Part shown: positions 1 to 8,827 of the stretch, in pieces
How the letters are laid out: each line of letters opens with the position of its first letter
Position numbering within the stretch: position 1 is the stretch's first letter
Assembly: GCA_001769125.1 (NCBI GenBank)
Contig: MEOG01000004.1
Span: 1-42,743, forward strand
Length of the DNA: 42,743 bases
Direction: 5' to 3'
Source of the DNA: Bacteroidetes bacterium GWF2_35_48
GTDB lineage: Bacteria; Bacteroidota; Bacteroidia; Bacteroidales; GWF2-35-48
Made by a program: the position numbers and the translations under genes
The notes under the pieces: generated by a model
What the model was told of the DNA's origin: nothing
Databases searched by the model: none
The model's input: only the letters and a program-made list of their open reading frames with translations

Positions 1-102
1 TGCTTGATGCACGCTGATAGGGGCGCATGTGTGATTTACAGAGCGCTGGCAAAAAAACGAAACTGGGTTGGCTTGTGTATCAGCAATCTTTTGTCACTTT
101 AA
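1..102 (+). CDS. Possible 3' end of a gene cut by the window edge
   Basis: Frame 1 is open from the first base to a TAA at 100-102 and would encode about 33 residues ending VGLCISNLLSL. The first 80 bases are clearly richer in G and C than the neighbouring DNA, which would fit coding sequence. The stretch is too short to recognise a family, and no terminator hairpin follows. It could equally be non-coding. The rest of the interval up to the amylase stop (103-208) is AT-rich with nothing I recognise. Confidence 0.2.
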   Translation, partial: CLMHADRGACVIYRALAKKRNWVGLCISNLLSL

Positions 103-208
103 AATTATTTGTCTTGATACATTATATTATTGTCAACTTTATTTGAGTTTATCAATCCTGTTATTTTATCTGTACGAATTTTTGATAACCTTGTTGCTAA
201 CACACATA

Positions 209-2593
209 TTACAGTATAAATACGTCAAACGAATACCCCGAAATCTCAAGTTCTAAAACGGATTTATTAATTTTATAATTAGAATTAAATATCGGTTTCA
301 GCATTTCAGATTTATCAATTTCTGTGATGTTTATTTTAAACAATTTTTTTTGAGCATTTTTATTAAATACAACCAGAACTGTTTGTCCAAAATAAGATCT
401 GGTATAAATCATTTCCGTTTCAGTTACTTCAATAAATTTAAAATCACCAAATATCAAGGGCATAGACGATCTGCGAAGTTTAACAAGTTTTTCGGTTTTT
501 TCTCTGAGCGTTTTTTCTTCCTTAGATAAATTATCAAATTTCATCATTCTGCGGTTATCAGGGTCCCCGGCTCCGGGCATGCCAAATTCATCTCCGTAAT
601 ATATAACCGGAACACCGGGGATTGTCAAAATAAAAGCAGTAAGCGCTGAAAGTTTTTTATAACCTACCGGATTTTCAACCTTAACATCTCTTTTCCATCC
701 TGCTTCTTTTTCGTCTTCATCGAAACGCAAACCTTCACCTGCATACGAAATCACACGCGCCTGATCGTGATTTCCGGTAATATTTCCCATCAGATGATTA
801 TGCCCGTAATACGATAAACTTTCGATTAAAGAGTTCTTGAGATTTACAAAAGAATTATCATCTTTAATAAATGTATTTTTAGCATCGAAAAAAAGATTGA
901 AATCAAATTGCCCGTCCATTTTTCCAGAACCAACATAAGAACCGATAAGCTCTCTGCTTCCGTAGGTTTCTCCAATCTGATAAACGGATTTATTATTTTT
1001 CTTACCACTAAATTTTTTAATTTTTTTTGTGAGTTCTCTCCAAAAAATTTCAGGAATATGCTTCGTTGCATCATGTCTGAAACCATCTATATCAAAGGTT
1101 TTCAAAAAGAATATTGCTGAATCGGAAATGCAATCATAAACTTCTTTTTTTTCAAGATCAAGTGTAGGAAGAAACGTGTCAAACCATGTAGTAAGGCGGT
1201 ATTCGTCCCACAAACGAATATTTTTTCGTCCGTCAGGAAGATTTAATTGCGTTGCCCAATGTGGGTTTTTCTTTATTATAGGACTTTCTTCATGAAGATG
1301 GTTTGCGACAAAATCAACTAAAATATTCATATTGTTTGCATGCGCTTTTTCAACTAATTCTTTCATCTCTGCATTCGTGCCAAAACGATGATCAATTTTT
1401 GTAATATGCACAGGCCAATACCCATGATAACCTGAAAATTTTCTGTGAGGCTCTGGAAATTCAACATACGCAGTCAATGGATTCTGATGCACAGGTGAAA
1501 GCCAGATTGTATTAACTCCCAGCTTCTGAAAAAAACCATCGTCAATCTTTTTTATAATTCCTTTTATATCTCCACCCATATAATTTGCTTTGGGGTGTAC
1601 TTCTGCATCTTTTACAGGTTGATCATTAGACGTATTTCCATTATTAAAACGGTCAACAAGCAAAAAATATAATACTTGCGCTTCTTTGTCAGAGCGGGAA
1701 AGGAATGAGGAATCATCTATTATTTTACCATTCTTCAAGGGAATTATTAAATCGTTGCTTTCACCGTTTTTATTATATGCAAAAATCCGAACACGTGATG
1801 ATTCCGGGTTTTCACAAAAATTAGGCAATATCACTTCGTACTCTGAATTTTTCTTCTGAATATAATTATTATCCAAACGAATGTTTTGCCATAAGATGAA
1901 AACTTCATCAAGTTCCTGATCTGATATAAATGAAAATCGTTTTGCTGAAATCGTTTTGCCTGAAATATGAGGAACTTTTTGCTCTGGATTACCAACTACA
2001 ATAGATGAATTGAAACCGCCCATGCCGTTGCTGACAGAAACAGGGTTTCCAGAATCAAGCATCCATTTCCCATCAGCTACTATCTGATAGCTGTAACGCC
2101 CCGGGTTAAGAAGTAAAGATATTTTCCATTTATCATTGGTAAGAGACATATTTGATTCATTGGGATTCCAATTATTGAAATCTCCTGCTAATTGTAATTT
2201 TGAATATTTCTTGCCTTTTGCATCATAAGAAAATGTATGAGATATTTTTTTTGATTTTTTTATCAGTACAGAATTATGGTTTCCTTTACTCCATATTTTC
2301 ATTTCAGAAATTACAGGTAATTTTTCATGTTCACCGCATATTAATTTTACAGATTTTTTATCTGAAATCAGCATATTTTTCAGCATCGGATGAAAAGAAA
2401 AACTATCAATCAGAGAAGGATCTGAAACAAAATCTTCTGAGAAAATTGTAGTAGTATCTGGATTTATAGTTACAGGTTGCGCAATTCCGGAAATGAAATT
2501 TACATTGTCAGAAATATTTGTATTATTGACTGTACAGCGATTATTTAAAAAAACTGTCAGAATAAAAATGCAAGCGACGATTATTTTCCGCAT
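209..2593 (-). CDS. Secreted GH13 alpha-amylase family glycosidase with N-terminal CBM48-like domain
   Basis: Predicted to hydrolyse or rearrange alpha-glucans outside the cytoplasm. Residues 1-18 are a hydrophobic export signal. A Cys at 20 might be lipidated, but the lipobox (LNNRC) is poor. Residues about 115-200 (LAGDFNNWNP, then GRYSYQIVADGKW) look like a CBM48/AMPK-type glycogen-binding domain. The GH13 barrel runs from about 305 with all four classical regions: DFVANH (427-432), GFRHDATKH with nucleophile Asp508, QIGETYG with acid Glu542, and GNHD (607-610). A small C-terminal beta domain follows. At 794 residues it is long for an amylase because of the N-terminal modules. It is transcribed alone; a TAttTTTG -7 box lies 33-40 bases upstream. 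Exact specificity (amylase, neopullulanase or cyclomaltodextrinase) cannot be read from the sequence. Confidence 0.92.
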   Translation of the reverse strand: MRKIIVACIFILTVFLNNRCTVNNTNISDNVNFISGIAQPVTINPDTTTIFSEDFVSDPSLIDSFSFHPMLKNMLISDKKSVKLICGEHEKLPVISEMKIWSKGNHNSVLIKKSKKISHTFSYDAKGKKYSKLQLAGDFNNWNPNESNMSLTNDKWKISLLLNPGRYSYQIVADGKWMLDSGNPVSVSNGMGGFNSSIVVGNPEQKVPHISGKTISAKRFSFISDQELDEVFILWQNIRLDNNYIQKKNSEYEVILPNFCENPESSRVRIFAYNKNGESNDLIIPLKNGKIIDDSSFLSRSDKEAQVLYFLLVDRFNNGNTSNDQPVKDAEVHPKANYMGGDIKGIIKKIDDGFFQKLGVNTIWLSPVHQNPLTAYVEFPEPHRKFSGYHGYWPVHITKIDHRFGTNAEMKELVEKAHANNMNILVDFVANHLHEESPIIKKNPHWATQLNLPDGRKNIRLWDEYRLTTWFDTFLPTLDLEKKEVYDCISDSAIFFLKTFDIDGFRHDATKHIPEIFWRELTKKIKKFSGKKNNKSVYQIGETYGSRELIGSYVGSGKMDGQFDFNLFFDAKNTFIKDDNSFVNLKNSLIESLSYYGHNHLMGNITGNHDQARVISYAGEGLRFDEDEKEAGWKRDVKVENPVGYKKLSALTAFILTIPGVPVIYYGDEFGMPGAGDPDNRRMMKFDNLSKEEKTLREKTEKLVKLRRSSMPLIFGDFKFIEVTETEMIYTRSYFGQTVLVVFNKNAQKKLFKINITEIDKSEMLKPIFNSNYKINKSVLELEISGYSFDVFIL

Positions 2594-2625
2594 AGTTATG
2601 TAATGTTAATGAATAAATACTTTTT

Positions 2626-2633
2626 CAAAAATA
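2626..2633 (-). promoter_or_regulatory. Putative -7 box of the amylase gene
   Basis: The minus strand reads TATTTTTG here, matching the Bacteroidota -7 consensus TAnnTTTG, about 33 bases before the amylase ATG. No convincing TTTG -33 element is at the usual 19-21 base distance, so this is a half match. Confidence 0.4.
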
Positions 2634-2696
2634 GTTATAAAATATTATTTTAGAAAGAAAGAATGATGTATGGAGAATTAGGAAATAAGAAAATCG

Positions 2697-2955
2697 GTAG
2701 GAATACAATAGGAATACAGTAGGAATACAATAGGAATACAGTAGAAATTCAATAGGAATACAGTAGAAATTCAATAGGAATACAGTAGAAATTCAATAGG
2801 AATACAGTAGAAATTCAATAGGAATACAGTAGAAATTCAATAGGAATTCGATAGGAACTCGATAGGAACTCAATAGGAACTCAATAGGAACTCAATAGGA
2901 ACTCAATAGGAACTCAATAGGAACTCAATAGGAACTCAATAGGAACTCAATTGAT
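2697..2955. repeat. 11-bp minisatellite with a 22-bp higher-order section
   Basis: About 23 copies of an 11-bp unit related to AGGAACTCAAT fill most of the 453-bp gap between the amylase start and the end of the upstream gene. There are three blocks. The first (to about 2740) alternates AGGAATACAAT and AGGAATACAGT. The middle (about 2741-2850) is a 22-bp dimer, AGAAATTCAAT plus AGGAATACAGT. The last (about 2850-2955) is nearly pure AGGAACTCAAT. The 11-bp period shifts the frame at every copy, so it is not coding. The rest of the gap holds only three ACAATTGTA palindromes and AT-rich DNA. Confidence 0.9.
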
Positions 2956-2967
2956 GTTCGATTGAAA

Positions 2968-3033
2968 TACAATTGTATGTCTACCGAATTAACAATTGTA
3001 CACTTATTGAACACCTATCGTAGCACAATTGTA
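2968..3033. repeat. Three copies of the palindromic ACAATTGTA motif
   Basis: ACAATTGTA occurs at 2969-2977, 2992-3000 and 3025-3033, just after the stop of the gene ending at 3047 and before the minisatellite. The core ACAATTGT is a perfect palindrome. It could be a protein-binding site cluster or another decayed tandem repeat. No function is evident. Confidence 0.4.
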
Positions 3034-3046
3034 TCTCTTAAAAAAA

Positions 3047-4321
3047 TTACGTTTTCAGTTTTTTCTTTTTTGCAGCAGGGAAAAGCACATTGTTTAAAAT
3101 GAGCCGATATCCAGGTGAATTAGGATGTAGATTTAAGTCGGTTGGCGGGTCTCCAACAAAATGCTGGTAGTCTTCCGGATCATGACCTCCATAGAAAGTC
3201 CAGGTTCCTTTGCCGAATGTTCCATGAATATAGCGCGCTTCACTAGCTGCTTTATTTTCTCCCATAATTATTACATTTGGCTTTATCAAATCTTTATTAA
3301 AAGATGTTGTTTGCCCCATAAAACCTTTAATCATATTCCGGTGATTCTGACAAAGCATTGTTGGAATCGGATCCCATTTTGCAGAAAAATCAAATAAAGT
3401 GAAATAATCATCTTCTTTTCTAATTTTCCGAGCTCTGGATTCTGTCGCATCTATATCAGAATATTCATAACGATTTGGATCTATAATAAGTTTAAAATTA
3501 TGAAAAGCAAACGTTTTTGAATAATCTAACATTTGCTGGCATTGAGGGTGACAGGGGTCTCCGTCAAAAGGACTTTCACAAATGTCTGTGTTTTCTGCAG
3601 CTAAAGCAATGTCGTACGAATCAGTTCCGGAACACATGGTAAATAAAAAACCTCCTGAATTAACATATTCTTTTATTGATTTTGCAACAAATAATTTTAA
3701 TTGAGAAACTTTATTAAATCCAAATTTTTTTGCCAATTCTTCCATCTGCTTTTGTTGCTCTACATACCATGCTGCATAACGGTACGCACTATAAAATTTT
3801 CCATATTGTCCGGTAAAATCTTCGTGATGCAAATGAAGCCAGTCGTAATTGGCGAGCTTTCCCTCTAAAATATCCGGATCATAAATTTTATCATAAGGAA
3901 TTTCCGCGTAAGTCATAACGAGGGTTACCGCATCATCCCACGGTCGCTTGTCTGAAGGAGTGTAAACGGCTATTTTGGGAGCTTTCTCTAATTTCACCAC
4001 ATCCATATTTACTTCAGGTTGTGCAATTTCATTAAGGATAACTTGTGCCTGAACATCTGCGATAATCTCGTAACTTACACCTCTGATAACACATTCCTGC
4101 TCGACATCTTGAACATATTGAATCAAAAAACTTCCGCCCCTGTAATTCAGCAGCCATTGCACCTCAACTTTATTTTGAATAGTCCAGTATGCAATACCGT
4201 ATGCTTTCAGGTGGTTCTTTTGATCATCATCCATAGGAATAAGAAGGAAAGAAGCAAAAGAATGAAATCCCGCAATAAGAGTTAAAGAGAAAATAATAAA
4301 TATTTTTTTCAGAAATTTCAT
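3047..4321 (-). CDS. Secreted conserved Bacteroidota protein often labelled asparagine synthetase B
   Basis: Encodes 424 residues from the ATG at 4321. The frame extends to a TTG at 4336, but MKFLKKIF starts a normal signal peptide, so I prefer the ATG. After the signal comes LLIPMDDDQKNHLKAYGIAYW, a lead-in I recall from Bacteroidota proteins annotated asparagine synthetase B. I see none of the motifs of the real enzyme: no N-terminal Cys nucleophile and no SGGxDS pyrophosphatase loop. The middle (residues about 115-250) resembles a class I glutamine-amidotransferase or ThuA-like fold, with GGFLFTMCSGTDSYDIAL placing Cys230 at a nucleophile-elbow position. A later GKGTWTFYGGHDPED is typical of such folds near the active-site His. 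The export signal makes cytosolic amide transfer unlikely. The label is almost certainly historical; the real function is unknown. Confidence 0.8.
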   Translation of the reverse strand: MKFLKKIFIIFSLTLIAGFHSFASFLLIPMDDDQKNHLKAYGIAYWTIQNKVEVQWLLNYRGGSFLIQYVQDVEQECVIRGVSYEIIADVQAQVILNEIAQPEVNMDVVKLEKAPKIAVYTPSDKRPWDDAVTLVMTYAEIPYDKIYDPDILEGKLANYDWLHLHHEDFTGQYGKFYSAYRYAAWYVEQQKQMEELAKKFGFNKVSQLKLFVAKSIKEYVNSGGFLFTMCSGTDSYDIALAAENTDICESPFDGDPCHPQCQQMLDYSKTFAFHNFKLIIDPNRYEYSDIDATESRARKIRKEDDYFTLFDFSAKWDPIPTMLCQNHRNMIKGFMGQTTSFNKDLIKPNVIIMGENKAASEARYIHGTFGKGTWTFYGGHDPEDYQHFVGDPPTDLNLHPNSPGYRLILNNVLFPAAKKKKLKT

Positions 4322-4339
4322 TTTACAATAATTCAAAAA

Positions 4340-4382
4340 TAAAAAAGCGTTTATATTTTATGCAAGCACAAATATAACGCTT
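4340..4382 (-). terminator. Rho-independent terminator of dnaB
   Basis: On the minus strand, AAGCGTTATATTT (from 4382) pairs with AAATATAAACGCTT (to 4345) around an 11-base loop. The stem is followed by a T-rich run (TTTTTTATTTTT). It lies about 33 bases past the dnaB stop and before the next gene on the same strand. Confidence 0.65.
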
Positions 4383-4414
4383 TCTGTGAAAAAAAAGTAC
4401 GAATATGATTAAAA

Positions 4415-5947
4415 TCAGAATGGATCTGAAGGAGGTGTTTTATCAAATTCAACATTACTGTCGAAAGAATCATTACTCTTACTAAAAGAACTGTTGTTCA
4501 TTTTTGAGCTTAATGTTTTTCCATTTGAATAAGAAGCTTCGGGAATATCGCCCAGAACAACATCCAGCTCTGCAAATTTTGCCATATTGCTGATGAATTT
4601 CAGCCTAACATCTCCCAGCGCGCCATTACGATGTTTTGCAATAATTATTTCAGCAATACCTATTAATGATTGTTGATTTTCATCTTCAGTAAAACCATAA
4701 TATTCGGGTCTGTGAATAAAGAGCACCATGTCGGCGTCTTGCTCAATAGCACCCGATTCGCGAAGGTCAGAAAGTACCGGTCTTTTCAGACCTGCTCTGC
4801 TTTCAACCGAACGATTCAACTGAGAAAGAGCAATAATAGGAATATTCAACTCTTTAGCAATTGATTTAAGCGAACGTGAAATTGTACTTACTTCTTGTTC
4901 TCTTGTTCCCATTTTATTGTCGCTACCCGCTGACATAAGCTGAAGATAATCAATAACAACCGCACGGATATTATGCTGCCTTACAAGCCTTCTGCATTTT
5001 GCACGAAGTTCAAAAATTGAAATTGCAGGCGTATCATCAATGTATATAGGTGCCTCGTGTAATTCTTTTATTTTATAATCTAATTGCTGCCATTCATAAC
5101 TCTGCAATTTTCCGGTTCTTATTTTCTCAACGGGCAATTCGGTTTCGCTGACAATCAAACGGGTTACAAGCTGTAGCGAAGACATTTCAAGCGAAAATAC
5201 GGCAACAGGTACATTATTTTGCACGGCCATATTGCGCGCCATCGAAAGCACAAAAGCTGTTTTTCCCATGGAGGGTCTTGCCGCAATAATAATAAGGTCA
5301 GAAGGTTGCCAGCCAGAGGTAATACGGTCTATCCCTGTGAAACCTGAAGGAACGCCGCTGAGTCCGTCTTCTCGTTTTCCGGCCTCTTCAATATGTTTAA
5401 TTGCCTCATCTATAAGGGGACGAATTCGTGATGTTTCCGTTTTAATATTTCCTTCAGCAAGATCGAAGAGTGAGGACTCCGAGAAATTCAGAAGATCAAG
5501 CACGTCCTGTGAATCATCAAAGGCTTTTGTCTGAATTTCAGAGGAAATACGGATAAGCTCCCGCTGAATATATTTCTGTTGTATTATACGGGCATGATAC
5601 TCAATATGCGCAGCAGCAGCCACTTTTGATGTAAGACCCCAAATAAAAGCAGGCCCTCCAACAGAATCAAGCTGCTCTTTTTTTCTTAATTCTTCAATAA
5701 CAGTAAGCCCGTCAATGGGTTGTTCATTTGATGATAAATTTCGTATTACTTCATATATCTTCTGATGTGCTTCTTTATAAAAACTATCAGGTTTTAATAC
5801 ATCAAGTACTTCGAGAACAGCATTTTTTTCAAGCATCAAGGCACCAAGAACTGCTTCTTCAAGCTCAACTGCCTGCGGAGGCAACTTTCCGTATTCACCA
5901 ATTTGAATTTCCGGGGTATATTTTTTTTGTTTTCTATTGTCAGCCAT
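4415..5947 (-). CDS. dnaB: Replicative DNA helicase DnaB
   Basis: The hexameric helicase that unwinds DNA 5'-3' at the replication fork and recruits primase. The N-terminal helical domain (residues about 22-125) contains PQAVELEEAVLGALMLE. The RecA-like ATPase follows, with Walker A ARPSMGKT (223-230), Walker B VVIDYLQLMS (330-339), the SQLNRSVE switch region (375-382) and SDLRESGAIEQDADMVLFIHR (393-413). At 510 residues it is slightly longer than E. coli DnaB because of an N-terminal charged leader and a Ser/Asn-rich tail ending TPPSDPF. No intein is present. The gene stands alone, with a terminator behind it and a 450-bp repeat-rich gap before it. Confidence 0.98.
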   Translation of the reverse strand: MADNRKQKKYTPEIQIGEYGKLPPQAVELEEAVLGALMLEKNAVLEVLDVLKPDSFYKEAHQKIYEVIRNLSSNEQPIDGLTVIEELRKKEQLDSVGGPAFIWGLTSKVAAAAHIEYHARIIQQKYIQRELIRISSEIQTKAFDDSQDVLDLLNFSESSLFDLAEGNIKTETSRIRPLIDEAIKHIEEAGKREDGLSGVPSGFTGIDRITSGWQPSDLIIIAARPSMGKTAFVLSMARNMAVQNNVPVAVFSLEMSSLQLVTRLIVSETELPVEKIRTGKLQSYEWQQLDYKIKELHEAPIYIDDTPAISIFELRAKCRRLVRQHNIRAVVIDYLQLMSAGSDNKMGTREQEVSTISRSLKSIAKELNIPIIALSQLNRSVESRAGLKRPVLSDLRESGAIEQDADMVLFIHRPEYYGFTEDENQQSLIGIAEIIIAKHRNGALGDVRLKFISNMAKFAELDVVLGDIPEASYSNGKTLSSKMNNSSFSKSNDSFDSNVEFDKTPPSDPF

Positions 5948-6104
5948 TGAGTTATATTTTATATATTGAAGACGCTAAAATACTGTCCCAATCTATATTT
6001 CAGTAATAAATGCACGTGTATTTATTAACATTTTTCAAGTGGGGAATGAACAGGTTATAAACAGTGAATTAATAATAACCGATATTACGCAAATTGTAGG
6101 AAAT

Positions 6105-6310
6105 TGAGTCGGCAGTCAGCATAGTCGGCAGTCAGCAGTCGGCAGTCAAAAAGTCGGCAGTCGGCAGTCGGCAGTCAGCAGTCAGCAGTCAAAAAGTCGG
6201 CAGTCAAAAAGTCGGCAGTCAAAGAGTCGGCAGTCAGACAGACGGTAGACTGAGGCCTGAGGAGTGTAGACTGAGGACTGAGGACTGAGGACTGAGAACT
6301 ACTGTAGACT
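6105..6310. repeat. 7/8-bp tandem repeat tract (AGTCGGC / AGTCAAAA, then GGACTGA)
   Basis: A run of units AGTCGGC, AGTCAGC and AGTCAAAA (or AGTCAAAG) in mixed order from about 6105 to 6235, then a second run of GAGGACT-type units (ACTGAGGACTGAGGACTGAG) to about 6300. It sits in the 460-bp gap between the divergent dnaB and MATE genes. The 60-codon open frame across it (6175-6357, minus) is only translated repeat (ADFLTADFLTAD). The flanks (5948-6104 and 6311-6405) show no other feature. Confidence 0.85.
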
Positions 6311-6411
6311 GTTAACTGTTGAGCAAAACATCTTCCGACTGATTTATAAAAAAACAATTTGAGTAACGTCAGTTAATAAATAAAATTTACTTTTGGAGCA
6401 GATTTTTGAGC

Positions 6412-7761
6412 ATGAAAGATTTAACAATAGGAAATGAAAGAAAACTGATTTTGCAATTTGCACTTCCCATGTTGTTGGGAAATTTATTTCAGCAATCTTA
6501 TAATATTGTTGACAGCATTGTTGTCGGTAGGTTTATCGGTAAAGAAGCTCTGGCTGCTGTTGGTGCGTCTTTTCCTGTTATTTTTATTCTTATTTCTCTG
6601 GTTATAGGTTTTTCAATGGGTCTTACTGTGATAATATCTCAATATTACGGAGCAAAAGATTTTCGAAGCATTAAACGCTCAATTGATACATTAAATATAA
6701 TACTATTAATAACATCTATAATAATAACGCTGATTTCTATTTCATTCAGTACAGAAATTTTTCAGCTAATGCAATTACCTGTAGATGTTATTCCCCAGGC
6801 TGAAGAATATTTTACAACTTACATGCTGGGGTCAATAGCTTTCTTTGGATTTAATGGCGTCAGCGCAGTTTTACGTGGGCTTGGAGATTCAAAAACCCCC
6901 TTGTATTTTCTTATCATTGCAACAGTCTTAAATATTATTCTGGTTTTATTGTTTGTTATTGTTTTTGACTGGGGAGTTAAGGGTGCTGCTATATCAACAA
7001 TTATTGCACAAGGAATTTCTTTTCTGCTTTCTGTTCTTTATTTGAATAAATATCACAAACTGGTTAAAGTTTCATTTATTAATATTAAATTCGATAAGAA
7101 AATATTTTTACAGAGTTTACGAATCGGCCTTCCATCGGGATTACAACACACATTTGTATCTATAGGCATGATGGCTTTGTATGCTATTGTAAATTCATTT
7201 GGCACGGATGTTTCTGCGGCTTATGCCGCTGTTATGCGCATTGATACTTTTGCCTCCCTTCCTGCTATGAATTTTGCAATAGCTTTATCTACGTTTGTGG
7301 GTCAAAATATTGGCGCAAATAAAATTGGACGCGTAAAGCAAGGATTGTTAGCTACTTTTGTTATGACATCAGGCGTAGCCATTTTTGTTTCGATAGGTGT
7401 TATTTTGTTTGGAAAAGAGCTAATGTATTTGTTTACAACCGACAGTACCGTTATTGCGCTTGGCCACGACTACCTGATTATCGTTTGTTCTTTTTATTTA
7501 GTATTTACAACAATGCTTGTTATTAGCTCTGTACTTCGCGGCGCAGGCGATACGCTTATTCCAATGTTTGTTTCTCTTTTCTCTCTTTGGTTAGTAAGAA
7601 TTCCGTTTGCTTACTTTTTATCACAGCATTTCGGAGTGCAGGGCATCTGGTGGTCAATACCAATCGGATGGTTTTGCGGCTTGCTGTTTATTTTTCTTTA
7701 TTATATGAAAGGAAACTGGAAAAATAAAAGTGTTGTAAGCTATACCAATCCCGGTCATTAA
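6412..7761 (+). CDS. MATE family efflux transporter
   Basis: A multidrug and toxic compound exporter of the inner membrane, normally driven by a Na+ or H+ gradient. The 449 residues contain about 12 hydrophobic segments in two MatE halves. Family signatures are LPMLLGNLFQQSYNIVDSIVVGRFIG at the start (TM1), AVGASFPVIF, and FFGFNGVSAVLRGLGDSKTPL in the first half, mirrored in the second by SSVLRGAGDTLIPM. I chose the ATG at 6412; a TTG six bases earlier is in frame, and a GGAG at 6395-6398 would suit either. Transcribed alone. The substrate cannot be predicted. Confidence 0.93.
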   Translation: MKDLTIGNERKLILQFALPMLLGNLFQQSYNIVDSIVVGRFIGKEALAAVGASFPVIFILISLVIGFSMGLTVIISQYYGAKDFRSIKRSIDTLNIILLITSIIITLISISFSTEIFQLMQLPVDVIPQAEEYFTTYMLGSIAFFGFNGVSAVLRGLGDSKTPLYFLIIATVLNIILVLLFVIVFDWGVKGAAISTIIAQGISFLLSVLYLNKYHKLVKVSFINIKFDKKIFLQSLRIGLPSGLQHTFVSIGMMALYAIVNSFGTDVSAAYAAVMRIDTFASLPAMNFAIALSTFVGQNIGANKIGRVKQGLLATFVMTSGVAIFVSIGVILFGKELMYLFTTDSTVIALGHDYLIIVCSFYLVFTTMLVISSVLRGAGDTLIPMFVSLFSLWLVRIPFAYFLSQHFGVQGIWWSIPIGWFCGLLFIFLYYMKGNWKNKSVVSYTNPGH

Positions 7762-7834
7762 TTGCGCTTTGGGGAAACCCTTGATATCTACATTGGATAG
7801 GCACGCTGAGACCTCAAGTGTTTAAGCTATTGAG
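7762..7834. repeat. Intergenic repeat element, copy A (pair with 10247-10335)
   Basis: Begins with TTGCG directly after the MATE stop codon and continues CTTGATATCT, ATTGGATAGGCA, ACCTCAAG, GTTTAAG and ATTGAG. The same ordered blocks occur behind the beta-propeller gene at 10247-10335. The outer CTTGA and TCAAG form an inverted repeat, so the transcript could fold into a hairpin. The remaining 7835-8043, before cdaA, is AT-rich with no clear promoter. Confidence 0.7.
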
Positions 7835-8043
7835 AAAAAAAAATCGATAAGAGTATATTTTTCGAAATAAATTGATATAAAAAAATTCATCAAATTCTTT
7901 TACGTTCTTCAGATTTGCTTAAAATAAATCAGACAGTTTACCCCTGTTTTGGTAGTATTATTGAAAATAAGCTCTAAACATTTATCAAAAATAATATTTG
8001 AAAAAAAATTACTAAATTGCGCCGAAAAGCAAATAATTATTGC

Positions 8044-8823
8044 ATGACATCCTTTTTTATCAACATACGCTTTTTTGATATTCTTGATATCTTTCTTGTT
8101 GCAATACTATTATATCAGTTTTATCGGCTGATAAAAGGTACTGTTGCCATAAATATTTTTGTTGGAATTTTTGCACTCTACTTAGTTTGGCTTATTGTCA
8201 AAGCCTTTAAAATGGAATTGCTCAGCTCAATTATGGGACAATTCATCGGCGTGGGAATGATAGCGCTTATTATTGTATTTCAGCAAGAGCTAAGAAGATT
8301 TCTTATTGTTATTGGAACAAGGTATTTCAGAAGCAAACGTTTTTCGTTTGATAAAGTTTTTACACTTAATCCCAGAGCGGCATCTATTAATATTATAGAT
8401 AGCATTGTTGCTGCATGTGAGAAAATGAGCACTTTAAAAACAGGTGCGCTTATTGTTGTTTCGAATGCTGCTGAACTCCGTACATACACACATACCGGAA
8501 ATATAATTAATGCCGATGTTTCATCTCTGCTTCTTGAAACAATATTTTTTAAAAATAGCCCGATGCATGATGGTGCTGTTATCATTATCGGAAATAAAAT
8601 CCGTGCAGCCGGATGTATTCTTCCTGTTTCAGATAATCCGAATCTCCCTTCTAATTTCGGACTTAGACACCGTGCAGGACTTGGAATGGCCGAAGAAACA
8701 GACACATTGGTTATTATTGTTTCTGAAGAAACCGGAAATATTTCTTATGCCCAAAATGGAAAAATCTTTGATGGTATTTCTGCAAAAGAACTTACCCGCC
8801 AGTTAAAAATGATTTTGTTATAA
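8044..8823 (+). CDS. cdaA: Membrane diadenylate cyclase CdaA (c-di-AMP synthase)
   Basis: Condenses two ATP into cyclic di-AMP, a second messenger for cell-wall and osmolyte control. Three membrane segments occupy residues about 12-82, then the DAC domain (about 100-245). The catalytic motifs are intact: HDGA (175-178, Asp176 binds the metal) and RHR (208-210), plus GALIV (134-138). The length of 259 is typical of the CdaA class rather than DisA. The frame extends upstream to a TTG at 8017, but only the ATG at 8044 leads directly into the first membrane helix. In many Bacteroidota the gene sits beside folP; that is not the case here. The matching hydrolase is probably the HD protein at 26165-28324. 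Confidence 0.95.
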   Translation: MTSFFINIRFFDILDIFLVAILLYQFYRLIKGTVAINIFVGIFALYLVWLIVKAFKMELLSSIMGQFIGVGMIALIIVFQQELRRFLIVIGTRYFRSKRFSFDKVFTLNPRAASINIIDSIVAACEKMSTLKTGALIVVSNAAELRTYTHTGNIINADVSSLLLETIFFKNSPMHDGAVIIIGNKIRAAGCILPVSDNPNLPSNFGLRHRAGLGMAEETDTLVIIVSEETGNISYAQNGKIFDGISAKELTRQLKMILL

Positions 8824-8827
8824 ATCC

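Noticed and set aside
2697-2955. CRISPR array
   Set aside because: The 11-bp units are contiguous with no unique spacers, and no cas genes are present.
4369-4376. TATATTTG as a promoter for the gene at 3047-4321
   Set aside because: It lies inside the stem of the dnaB terminator and has no -33 element, so I do not list it as a promoter, although it may have a double role.
6175-6357. 60-codon open frame on the minus strand
   Set aside because: It is the translation of the 7/8-bp repeat tract (ADFLTADFLTAD) and has no coding signal.
8280-8705. 141-codon minus-strand frame
   Set aside because: Antisense to the DAC domain of cdaA, whose motifs are all intact.
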